The notes beneath the pieces were generated by a model. That model saw only the letters and a program-made list of their open reading frames with translations. It ran no database searches and was not told the DNA's origin. A program made the position numbers and the translations under genes. A stretch of DNA of 64,000 nt from CAVVSD01 sp963750895. Its GTDB lineage: Bacteria > Actinomycetota > Thermoleophilia > Solirubrobacterales > Solirubrobacteraceae. Below are positions 25,986 through 33,902 of the stretch, in pieces. The DNA is taken from the NCBI GenBank assembly GCA_963750895.1, contig CAVVSD010000005.1:62001-126000 (forward strand), written 5' to 3'. Each line of letters opens with the position of its first letter. Position 1 is the first letter of the stretch.

Positions 25986-28900
25986 CTACGCCGCAGCTTC
26001 GCGCGGAAGGCGGCGCGAGATGACCTTGGAGACGCCGTCGTCCCCCATCGAGACGCCGTACAGGACGTCGGCCGCCTCCATCGTGCGGCGCTGGTGCGTG
26101 ACGACGATGAACTGCGCCCGGTCGGCGTACGTGCGGACCAGATCGAGGAACCGCGTGATGTTGAGATCGTCGAGCGCGGCCTCGACCTCGTCGAGGATGT
26201 AGAAGGGACACGGCCTGGCGAGGAAGACGGAGAAGAGGAACGCGAGCGCGGTCATCGACTTCTCGCCGCCGGACAGCAGCGACAGGCGCTTCATGGACTT
26301 GCCCGCGGGCGTGATCTCGATCTCGACGCCCGTGCGGTCCTCCTCGGGATCCAGCTCGTCCTCGGGCTCGGCCAACGGCTCGCCGTCGTCGCCGACCGGG
26401 CGGGGGCCCGCGTCCTCGTGGACGAGCCGGAGCCGCCCGCGGCCGCCGGGGAAGAGCTGCTGGGCGAGCTCCTCGAAGTTGGCCGCAGCGGCCGCGAACG
26501 TCTGCTCGAACGTCTCGCGGATCTGACGGTCCGTGTCCCGCACGAAGGTCTTGAGCTCGCGCAGCGCCGTCTCGAGATCGGTGCGCTGGCGCTCGAGCTC
26601 CTCGACGTGCGCGAGCGCCTCGTCGTACTCGGCCTTCGCGAGCGGGTTGACCGGGCCGAGCTGCTCGCGCCTGCGGGTGAGCCGCTCGATCCGGGTCTGC
26701 AGATCGTGGACCTGCTCGTCCGCGAGCGCCTCGGTGGCCGGCGTGGCCTCGAGGCCCAGCAGGCCTGCGAGCCGCGTGAGCTCGTGGCCGGCGTCGGCGG
26801 CCTGGTCGCGCAGCCCCTGCGCCCGGACCTCGGCGCGCATGAGCGTCTCACCGTGCTCGCGCAGCGCCCGCTGGGTCTCCGCCTCGCGGGCGGCGCAGTC
26901 GCGCAGGCGCTCGGCGTCGCCCTCGCCTGCGCTGCGGTCGGCGGACAGCTCGGCCTCGAGCGCCTCGACGCGGTTGGCCATCGCGCGGGCGACGCCGTCC
27001 AGCGCGGCGGCGAGACGCTCGGCGACGGGGACGAGCGCGCGGTCGGCCGCGGCGCCGTCGCGCAGCATCGTGATCTGGCGGGCGCGCAGCTCGCGCTCGC
27101 GGGCGGCGCGCTCGGCGACGCGGCGCTCGGCGGCCAGCTCGCCCTCGAGCTGTGCCCGGCGCACGGCGGAGGCGCCCTCCTGCGGCGCCTTGCGGCGCTG
27201 CTCGATGAGCCAGCCGGAGCGGCGGGCGTCCTCCTGCGCGGCGGTCCGCTCGCGGTCGGCGTCGCGCAGCGCCCGGTCGGCGGCCTCGCGGGCGCGGTCG
27301 GCCTCGGCGACCGCCTCGCCCGCGCGCTCGGCGGCGGTGCGCGCCGTGTGCTCGCGGCCGACGGCGGCCTCGGACGCCGCGATGAGCTCGTCGCGGCGGT
27401 TGCGCTGGGCCAGGATGCGCTCCTCGCCGCCCTCGGCGGCCTGCCGGAGCTCGGCGGCCCCGCCGTTCCACACGCGGCCCTCGCGCGTGACGGCGATGCC
27501 GGTGAAGTCGGCCGGGAGCGCGGCGACGTCGTCGACGACCCAGGCGCCGGCGAGCAGCCGGCGGGCCAGGGTGACCGCACGATCGGGCCCGCGGAGCAGG
27601 TCGGCGAGGAGCTGCGCGCCGGGGACCGGCGCGGTGCCCGCCGCCGGGGACGGGTCGTCGTCGCCCACGACGAGCGCGCGCCCGCCGTCGGCGCCCGCGC
27701 GGTCCAGCGCGGCGGCGGCCGCCGCGCGGTCGTCCACGAGCGCGGCGCGCAGGCGACCGCCCAGCACGGCGGCCAGTGCGCGCTCGCAGCCGGCCTCGAC
27801 CTCGAGCTCGTCGGCGAGCGACCGCGCGCCGCCCGGCGCGCCCTGATGCAGCCGCAGCGCCTGGTTGCAGGCGGCCAGCTCGGAGCCGACCCGGGTGGCC
27901 TCGCGGCGTGCGGCCTCGACGTCGCGCTCGGCGTCGCGGCGCGTCGCGCGCGCGGCCTCGGCGGCGGCGTCGGCCTCGCGCAGCTCGGCGCGGCGGGCCT
28001 CGGTCGCGGCCTTCAGCTCCTCGACCTTCGCCGTCGCCGCCGCGAGCTCGCCCTGCAGCGCCTCGAGCTCGCGGGTCAGCTCCCGCTCGTGCTGGGCGGC
28101 GAGCTCGGCGATCTCCGCCTCGAGGTCGGCGACGCGCGTGGAGTCGTCGGCGACGGGCACGTCCTCGAGCGCCTCGGCCTCCAGGGCCTGCAGGCGACGG
28201 GCGCGCCGCTCGGCGCGCTCCGCGGACTCGGCACCGGTGGTCCGCACGCGCTCGAGGCGCTGCGCGACCCCGTCGGCGGCGGACCGCGCCGCCCAGACGC
28301 GGCGGGCGAGCTCCTCGCGCCGCTCCGTGCGCTTGGCCAGCGCCTCCTCGGCGGCCTCGCGCTCGCGGGCGATGCCCTCGAGCGCGCGCTCCGCGCCGTC
28401 CCGCGCGGCGCGGGCGACGTCGGCCTCGCGCTCGGCGCTCTTCAGCGCCGCGCGCCGGGCGCGCACGGTGTCGCGCGCGAGCTCCCAGCGAGCCTCGTTG
28501 ACCTGGCGCTCCAGGCGCTCGTGCAGCTCCGCGGCCTCGGCCTGGCGCTTGAGCGGGCGCAGCCGCGTGCGCGCCTCGCGCTCGACGTCCAGCGCGCGGT
28601 CGAGGTTCGCCTCCGTGCGCTCCAGCTTGAGCTGGGCGCGGCGGCGGCGCTTGCGGTGCTTGCCGAGGCCGGCGGCCTCCTCGATGAGCAGCCGGCGGTC
28701 GCGCGGGCGGGAGGTGACGATCGCCTCGACGCGGCCCTGGGACACGACGGAGTGCATCTCCTTGCCCAGGCCGGTGTCGCTGAGGATCTCCAGCACGTCG
28801 ACGAGGCGGCAGCGCGCGCCGTTGAGCCGGTACTCGCCGTCGCCCGAGCGGTCGAGCCGCCGGAGGATGGAGATCTCGCCGACCGGGAGGTCGATCGTGC

Positions 28901-29165
28901 CGTCCGCGTTGTCGAGGATGAGCTCGACCTCCGCCGCCGTGCGCGCCTGCATGCCGCGACCGCCGCCGAAGATGACGTCCTGCATCGACTGCCCGCGCAC
29001 CGCGAGCGGCGACTGCTCGCCCATCGCCCAGAGCACCGCGTCGGTGACGTTGGACTTGCCCGAGCCGTTGGGGCCGACGATGACCGACACCCCGGGCCCG
29101 AACTCCATGCGCGTGCGGTCCGGGAACGACTTGAAGCCCTTCATGGAGATCGACCGCAGGTGCAT
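25986..29165 (-). CDS. smc: Chromosome segregation protein SMC
   Basis: SMC is the condensin ATPase that compacts and segregates chromosomes with ScpAB. The ABC head is split: Walker A is VIVGPNGSGKSNVTDAVLWA (~28-47), the signature LSLLSGGEKSMTALAFLF lies near 962, and Walker B is PFYILDEVEAALD (~986). The hinge domain is near residues 440-570. Heptad-rich, Ala/Glu/Arg-rich coiled coils join them. At 1059 aa it is roughly 100 residues shorter than typical bacterial SMC, all from the arms. The start ATG overlaps the rnc TGA (TGATG). Confidence 0.96.
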   Translation of the reverse strand: MHLRSISMKGFKSFPDRTRMEFGPGVSVIVGPNGSGKSNVTDAVLWAMGEQSPLAVRGQSMQDVIFGGGRGMQARTAAEVELILDNADGTIDLPVGEISILRRLDRSGDGEYRLNGARCRLVDVLEILSDTGLGKEMHSVVSQGRVEAIVTSRPRDRRLLIEEAAGLGKHRKRRRRAQLKLERTEANLDRALDVEREARTRLRPLKRQAEAAELHERLERQVNEARWELARDTVRARRAALKSAEREADVARAARDGAERALEGIAREREAAEEALAKRTERREELARRVWAARSAADGVAQRLERVRTTGAESAERAERRARRLQALEAEALEDVPVADDSTRVADLEAEIAELAAQHERELTRELEALQGELAAATAKVEELKAATEARRAELREADAAAEAARATRRDAERDVEAARREATRVGSELAACNQALRLHQGAPGGARSLADELEVEAGCERALAAVLGGRLRAALVDDRAAAAAALDRAGADGGRALVVGDDDPSPAAGTAPVPGAQLLADLLRGPDRAVTLARRLLAGAWVVDDVAALPADFTGIAVTREGRVWNGGAAELRQAAEGGEERILAQRNRRDELIAASEAAVGREHTARTAAERAGEAVAEADRAREAADRALRDADRERTAAQEDARRSGWLIEQRRKAPQEGASAVRRAQLEGELAAERRVAERAARERELRARQITMLRDGAAADRALVPVAERLAAALDGVARAMANRVEALEAELSADRSAGEGDAERLRDCAAREAETQRALREHGETLMRAEVRAQGLRDQAADAGHELTRLAGLLGLEATPATEALADEQVHDLQTRIERLTRRREQLGPVNPLAKAEYDEALAHVEELERQRTDLETALRELKTFVRDTDRQIRETFEQTFAAAAANFEELAQQLFPGGRGRLRLVHEDAGPRPVGDDGEPLAEPEDELDPEEDRTGVEIEITPAGKSMKRLSLLSGGEKSMTALAFLFSVFLARPCPFYILDEVEAALDDLNITRFLDLVRTYADRAQFIVVTHQRRTMEAADVLYGVSMGDDGVSKVISRRLPREAAA

Positions 29166-29845
29166 CAGCTCGCGGCCTCCGCGACGGGCAGGTCGTCGAG
29201 CGCCGCGCGGGCGGCCTCCTGCTCGGCGGCCTTCTTCGAGCGGCCGCGCCCGCGGCCCACCTCCTCGTCCGCCACCCGGGCGACGACCTCGAAGATCCGG
29301 TCGTGCGGCGGGCCGATCTCCTCGGCGACCTCGTAGGCGACGACGCGACCCGAGCGCGCCAGGCGCTCCTGCAGCGTCGACTTGAAGTCGATGGGGTTCC
29401 GGAGGGATTCCTCGATCTCGGGCATGAAGGTCTCGACCACCGCCGCCGCCGTCCTGTCATAGCCGACGTGGAGGTAGCAGGCGCCGATGATGGCCTCCGT
29501 GACGGACGCCAACACCCGCTCCGTCTCGAGCATCGCCGCCCCGGCGCCGCCGACGGGGGCCTGCGCGGCGAGGCGCTCGGGCACCCCGAGGCGCTCGGCG
29601 ACCCCCCGGCACGCCGGGCCCGAGACGCTCTGGGCGCGGATCTTCGTCAGGCGGCCCGCGCCGAAGCGCTCCGCCTCCAGCCGCGGGTACAGGTGCGTCG
29701 TGACGGCCAGGCCGAGCACGGCGTCGCCGAGGAAGGCCAGGCGCGAGTAGGAGTCCGACCGGCGCTCGGTCCACGACGCGTGCGTGAACACCTGCCGGTA
29801 CAGGTCCTCCGGCAGCTCGGAGAGCAGGTCCGCGAGCGTGCTCAG
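29165..29845 (-). CDS. rnc: Ribonuclease III
   Basis: RNase III cuts double-stranded RNA in rRNA and mRNA processing. The 226-aa protein has the catalytic signature YSRLAFLGDAVLGLAVTTHL (usually ERLEFLGDAVL), a second acidic site TEAIIGACYLHVGYD, and a C-terminal dsRBD (DFKSTLQERLARSGRVVAY, SKKAAEQEAARAAL). The only start that keeps the N-terminal helix (STLADLLSELPEDLYRQVFTHASW) is CTG 29845, which overlaps the acpP TGA as CTGA. No ATG, GTG or TTG occurs close upstream in frame, and the next downstream GTG would delete the first helix. Confidence 0.94.
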   Translation of the reverse strand: MSTLADLLSELPEDLYRQVFTHASWTERRSDSYSRLAFLGDAVLGLAVTTHLYPRLEAERFGAGRLTKIRAQSVSGPACRGVAERLGVPERLAAQAPVGGAGAAMLETERVLASVTEAIIGACYLHVGYDRTAAAVVETFMPEIEESLRNPIDFKSTLQERLARSGRVVAYEVAEEIGPPHDRIFEVVARVADEEVGRGRGRSKKAAEQEAARAALDDLPVAEAAS

Positions 29846-30105
29846 AGGTCGGCCTGCAGTCGGTCGCCGGCCTCCGCCACGACGAAGTCGAGTGCATCGC
29901 CCACCGTGCGGATCCGCGCGGCCTGCTCGTCCGGAATCCGGATGCCGTAGGAGTCCTCGAGCTCCTGCACGAGGGTGTAGAGGTCGAGCGAGTCGGCCTC
30001 CAGGTCCTCGCGGAAGCGGGTCTCCTCGGTGACCCGTGCCGGATCGAGCTCGAGCTCGTCGGCCAGGTGGGACTGGATGAGGGCGAACACCTCGTCGCGC
30101 GTCAT
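29842..30105 (-). CDS. acpP: Acyl carrier protein
   Basis: The 87-aa acidic four-helix protein carries the phosphopantetheine site EDLEADSLDLYTLVQELED (Ser near 39). It shuttles acyl chains in fatty-acid synthesis. Its position between plsX and rnc matches the usual fab/plsX neighbourhood, although no fab genes follow here. The ATG overlaps the plsX stop by 4 nt. Confidence 0.95.
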   Translation of the reverse strand: MTRDEVFALIQSHLADELELDPARVTEETRFREDLEADSLDLYTLVQELEDSYGIRIPDEQAARIRTVGDALDFVVAEAGDRLQADL

Positions 30106-31145
30106 GGTGATCGAACGCTAGACGCTTCGGCGGACGCGGCGGGACTGCGACGTCGGGCACCGGACTCCTCGAGCGCCTCGCGCGTGCGCCCCACCACGTC
30201 GCCGCGCACGCCGCGCGCCGCCAGGAGCATCGCCTGGGCGAAGCCGGCGCGGGTGAAGCGGCCGTGGGCGACGATGCCGAGGCGCCGCAGCCCGAGCAGG
30301 TACGCGCCGCCCGCCGCCTCGGGATCGATGTCCTCGCGCAGCGCGTGCAGCGGCTTGCGCAGCAGCAGCCCGCCGAGGCGCCCGCGGTTGGACTGCTCGG
30401 CGACCTCGCGGATCGCCTCGATCGTGCGCTGCGAGGTGCTCTCGATGAGCTTGAGCGCGACGTTGCCCGTGAAGCCGTCGGTGACCACGACGTCGGCGGC
30501 GCCGTGCAGGATCTGCGTCCCCTCGACGTTGCCGGCGAAGTCGATGAGCGAGGAGCCCTTCGCCCGCTCGGCGAGCGCGACGTGCGCCTCGCGCACGAGC
30601 GGCGTGCCGCGGGTGTCCTCCTCGCCGTTGGACAGGAGTCCCACGCGCGGGCGCTCGATGCCGTGCACCACGCGCGCGAACGCCGCGCCCATGAACGCGA
30701 ACTGGACGAGGTGCTCCGGGCGCACCTCCGCGTTGGCGCCCACGTCGAGCAGCGTCACCGGCTCGCCGGGGACCGGGAGCGTGAGCGCGAGCGCGGGGCG
30801 CGAGATGCCCGGGTCGCGGCGGATGTGGAAGAGCCCGGCGGCCAGCGCCGTGCCGGTGGAGCCGGCGGCGACGAGGGCGTCGGCCTCGCCCGCGGCGACG
30901 GCGCGCGCTGCGCGCACGATCGAGGAGTCCGGCTCCTGGCGGGTGGCGGCGACGGCGTCGGCGGCCTTCGCGATCGACACGGGCGAATCCACGATCTCGA
31001 CGCCCGGCGCGGGCGGGCCGAGCTGGTCGGCGGGCCCGAAGAGCAGGACGCGCACGCCCTGCGCGGCCGCGATCGCGGCGCCGGCAGCGACCTCGGCTGG
31101 GCCGAGATCAGCGCCGTTGGCGTCGACGGCGACCGTGACGGTCAC
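30102..31145 (-). CDS. plsX: Phosphate acyltransferase PlsX
   Basis: PlsX converts acyl-ACP plus phosphate to acyl-phosphate for phospholipid synthesis. The 347-aa protein has the family motifs VTVAVDANGADLGPAEV (usually MGGD, here NGAD), LVAAGSTGTALAAGLF, VTLLDVGANAEVRPEHLVQFA, IDFAGNVEGTQIL and DVVVTDGFTGNVALK. The start is at 31145, 12 nt after rpmF. It forms the conserved rpmF-plsX-acpP-rnc string. Confidence 0.95.
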   Translation of the reverse strand: MTVTVAVDANGADLGPAEVAAGAAIAAAQGVRVLLFGPADQLGPPAPGVEIVDSPVSIAKAADAVAATRQEPDSSIVRAARAVAAGEADALVAAGSTGTALAAGLFHIRRDPGISRPALALTLPVPGEPVTLLDVGANAEVRPEHLVQFAFMGAAFARVVHGIERPRVGLLSNGEEDTRGTPLVREAHVALAERAKGSSLIDFAGNVEGTQILHGAADVVVTDGFTGNVALKLIESTSQRTIEAIREVAEQSNRGRLGGLLLRKPLHALREDIDPEAAGGAYLLGLRRLGIVAHGRFTRAGFAQAMLLAARGVRGDVVGRTREALEESGARRRSPAASAEASSVRSP

Positions 31146-31157
31146 TCCGAGGAGCTC

Positions 31158-31361
31158 CTAGTGATCGTGATCGTGGTCGTGCCCGTGACCGGGCGCGACC
31201 ACTTCCCTGCCGCCGTAGTGGCCGCACACGGGGCAGACCCTGTGGGGACGGCGGGGGCTGTGGCACTGCGGGCACGCGTTGTACGCCGGCGCAGACACCT
31301 TGTGCTGCGAGCGGCGCTGCGTCGTGCGGGCGTGCGACTGCTTCTGCTTGGGTACGGCCAT
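31158..31361 (-). CDS. rpmF: Ribosomal protein L32 with His/Asp-rich tail
   Basis: The 67-aa protein begins MAVPKQKQSHARTTQRRSQHK, the L32 signature. A zinc ribbon follows, with two C-x2-C knuckles (NACPQCHS and RVCPVCGHYGG). It ends in the unusual tail VVAPGHGHDHDHDH, a likely metal-binding stretch absent from normal L32. The start ATG 31361 overlaps, on the opposite strand, the ATG of the GNAT gene in the palindrome CCATGG. The C+ zinc-ribbon form of L32 implies zinc-replete use. Confidence 0.94.
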   Translation of the reverse strand: MAVPKQKQSHARTTQRRSQHKVSAPAYNACPQCHSPRRPHRVCPVCGHYGGREVVAPGHGHDHDHDH

Positions 31362-32217
31362 GGGCGAAGGAGAGTACCGCAGCGGCGACGTCCTCATCCG
31401 CAGGATGCGACCCGAGGACGCCGATCGGGCCGAGGACGTCGCCCACGGCGTGCTCGGCCACCACCGCCCGGCCCGCGATCAGGCCGAGCGCAAGGCGCGC
31501 GCCCTGCTGCGCTTCGCGCGCTACCTCGAGCTCGATCCCGGCGGGCAGTGGGTCGCCGAGATCGACGGCGAGGTGGTGGGCAGCGCGAACGCGATCATGC
31601 GCGAGGGGCTCTGGGGTCTCACGCTCTTCGCCGTCGCGCCCGAGCATCAGGGTCGGGGGGTCGGGCGGAGGCTGCTCGACGCCGCCCTCGCGTACGGCGA
31701 CGGGGCGCGCGGCGGGTGGATCATGTCGTCGGAGGACCCCAAGGCACTGCGCCGCTACGCCCTGGCGGGGTTCGACCTGCGCCCCTGCGTCGCGGCCGCC
31801 GGGATGCTGCGGACGGATCTGCCCGTCGTGCACGCCGAGGAGTCGGACGATCTGCGCCACGCCGAGCCGATCTCGCGGGCGGTGCGCGGCGCGAGCCACG
31901 GCGACGACCTCGCCGGGCTGCTCGACGGCGGCGCCCGTCTCCTCACGCTCCCGGGCGGCTTCGCCATCCACGAGGAGGGCAGCGTCCGCGTGCTCGCCGC
32001 GCTCGACGACGACACGGCCACGCGGCTCCTGCGGGCGTGCTTCGCGCAGGCGCCGCGCGGCGCGACGGTGCAGCTCGACCTGCTCACCGCAGGGCAGGAC
32101 TGGGCGATCCGCCCCTGTCTGGAGGCGGGCCTGGCGCTCTCACCGAGCGGCGCGGTGTTCACCCGGGGTGACGTGGGGCCGATGCGGCCCTATGTCCCGA
32201 CCGGGAGTTGGCTCTAG
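31360..32217 (+). CDS. GNAT-family N-acetyltransferase
   Basis: The 285-aa protein has an N-terminal GNAT domain (VLIRRMRPEDADRAEDVAHG; acetyl-CoA loop VAPEHQGRGVGRRLLDAAL; YALAGFDLRP). A second, weaker GNAT-like half follows (LLTLPGGFAIHEEGSVRVLAALDDD...VQLDLLTAGQDWAIRPCLEAGL). The substrate is unknown. It lies on the plus strand inside an otherwise minus-strand yceD-rpmF-plsX block. ATG 31360 overlaps the divergent rpmF ATG, so each promoter must sit inside the other gene; an alternative ATG at 31405 would shorten strand 1. Its TAG stop falls in a 10-bp tandem duplication. Confidence 0.85.
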   Translation: MGEGEYRSGDVLIRRMRPEDADRAEDVAHGVLGHHRPARDQAERKARALLRFARYLELDPGGQWVAEIDGEVVGSANAIMREGLWGLTLFAVAPEHQGRGVGRRLLDAALAYGDGARGGWIMSSEDPKALRRYALAGFDLRPCVAAAGMLRTDLPVVHAEESDDLRHAEPISRAVRGASHGDDLAGLLDGGARLLTLPGGFAIHEEGSVRVLAALDDDTATRLLRACFAQAPRGATVQLDLLTAGQDWAIRPCLEAGLALSPSGAVFTRGDVGPMRPYVPTGSWL

Positions 32218-32230
32218 TCGGCTCTAGTCG
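32211..32230. repeat. 10-bp tandem duplication holding both convergent stop codons
   Basis: GCTCTAGTCG occurs twice in perfect tandem (32211-32220 and 32221-32230). The first copy supplies the TAG of the GNAT gene (32215-32217). The second supplies the complementary CTA stop of yceD (32224-32226). A single copy would let both convergent genes share one CTAG, as two other gene pairs in this window do, so this looks like a recent slippage duplication. Confidence 0.8.
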
Positions 32231-32721
32231 AACTTGAGCTGATCGAGCGCCGCCCACCGCGGATCGGGCGCGCGCTCGTGGGTGTGGTCGGGACCGGCGT
32301 CGTTGAGGTTCTCGCCGCAGTCCGGGCACAGTCCGGCGCAGTCCTCGCGGCAGAGGAGCTGCTGCGGGAGGGCGAGCACGACGGCGTCGCGCGTCCACGC
32401 GGCGACGTCGAGCACCTCGTTCGTCACGTACGGGCTCGAGAGCTCGTCGCCGCCGCCCGGCGCGTCGACCTCGCGGGCATCGACCTCCAGGCGCAGCGAG
32501 GCGTCGTCGAGGCACCGCATGCACGGCCCGCGCAGGGTCGTCGAGGTGCGCAGCCTCAGCGCGTACCCCTCCCCCGACATGCGCGAGATGTCGAGGATCA
32601 CGTCGACGGTCCGCGGATCCATCGAGTAGGTCTGCCCACCGAACGACACGTCGTCGACGTCGACGTCGACCTCGATGCGGCGGCCCTCTCCAGGGCGGAG
32701 ATGCAGTGCTGCGAGATCCAT
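32224..32721 (-). CDS. yceD: YceD/DUF177 family, 23S rRNA accumulation protein
   Basis: This 165-aa protein of the DUF177 family is linked to large-subunit rRNA accumulation. It has LRPGEGRRIEVDVDVDDV near the start, a CMRCLDD knuckle, and the C-terminal signature LLCREDCAGLCPDCGENLN, with four Cys likely binding zinc. DUF177 normally directly precedes rpmF. Here the plus-strand GNAT gene separates them, so yceD and rpmF cannot be simple operon partners unless a long antisense transcript forms. Confidence 0.92.
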   Translation of the reverse strand: MDLAALHLRPGEGRRIEVDVDVDDVSFGGQTYSMDPRTVDVILDISRMSGEGYALRLRTSTTLRGPCMRCLDDASLRLEVDAREVDAPGGGDELSSPYVTNEVLDVAAWTRDAVVLALPQQLLCREDCAGLCPDCGENLNDAGPDHTHERAPDPRWAALDQLKFD

Positions 32722-32743
32722 GCCTTCGAATGTAGTCAGGACC

Positions 32744-33902
32744 TCAGCCGAAGGCGATCGGCAGCGCCACGGGCCCCGTGTTCCCCGTCAGCGGCAGCCA
32801 CCGCGGCTCGCCGTCGAGCCGGGCCGACGGGAGGCGCGCGGCCAGCAGCGGCAGGGCCTCCCCCATGTCCGTCCTGGCGACGAAGTGCCCGAGGCAGTGG
32901 TGGATGCCGCCGCCGAACCCGACCCCCCGCTCGCGCTGCACGGTGATGTCGAAGCGGTCGGGGTCGAACACGGCCGGGTCGGTGCTCGCCGAGGCGGACA
33001 TGAGGTGCACGGTCGTGCCGCGCCGGAACTCGACGCCCTGGAACTCGAAGTCCTCGATCGGCTCGCGCGTCGTCCACGTCGTCGTCGGCGCGACGCGCAT
33101 GACCTCGTCGACCGCGGCGCGGCCGAGGTCGGGCCGCTCGGCGAGCAGCGCCCACTGGTCGGGGTGCTCGAGGAACGTCGCCATCGCGAGGCCGAGCTGG
33201 TTGCGCGTCGTGTCGATGGCGCCGAAGACGAGCAGGACGATCGAGATGCGCAGCTCGTCGTCGTCGTCGAGGACCTCGAGCAGGCGCGTGACGGCGTCGT
33301 CGCCCGGCTCGCGCCGCCGCGCGGCCACGAGGTCGTCGGCGTAGCCGTACAGGCCCTCCAGGGCCGCCTCGACGCGCGGCAGGTCGCGCGCGATGTGCAC
33401 GCCGAGCGCGAGCCCCAGGTCGGTCGACCAGGCCGCGCACTGCTCGGCCTCCTCGTCGGGCAGCCCGAGCACCATCGTCGCGACCCGCGAGGCGTAGGGC
33501 TCGGCGAACGCCGACATGAACTCGCAGCGCCCGGCGTCCGCGAAGCCGTCGATGAGCTCCTCCGCGAGCGCGTGGAACCGCGGGACGAGCGGCGTCACGT
33601 GCCGCGGCGCGAACGCCGGCACGAGCAGCCGCCGCAGCCGGTGGTGCGCGTCGCCCTCGAGGTTGAGCAGCGTGCGGGACCACCACTCCACGAACGGGCC
33701 CGCTGTCGACGCCGTTGTGCGCCGGCCACTTCGCGCTGCCCTGGGCGAGGCGCCGGTCGGCGAGCAGCGCCCGCACCTCCGCGTAGCGCAGCACCGCGAT
33801 CCCGTACCCCGTCCTCGCCCACCAGTCCTGCTCGCGCGCCGCCCGGACCTCGGGGCCGGTGGCCGAGAACGACGGGTCGGCGAGGTCCAGGAACGCCGTC
33901 AC
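32744..33902 (-). CDS. Cytochrome P450, frameshift near 33698-33701
   Basis: This is a soluble bacterial P450 of about 385 aa after repair. Motifs: helix C WWSRTLLNLEGDAHHRLRRL; helix I VFGAIDTTRNQL (usual A-G-x-D/E-T-T); E-x-x-R in VDEVMRVAP; and heme loop VGFGGGIHHCLGHFVAR, with the thiolate Cys. The N-terminal ~67 residues (VTAFLDLADPSFSATG...AQGSAKWPAHNGVDSGP) are in another frame; an extra C in GGGCCC near 33700 explains it. The start is GTG 33902, overlapping the ligase stop (GTGA). Likely acts with the adjacent acyl-CoA synthetase on a lipid, sterol or acid substrate, but the substrate is not readable. Confidence 0.87.
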
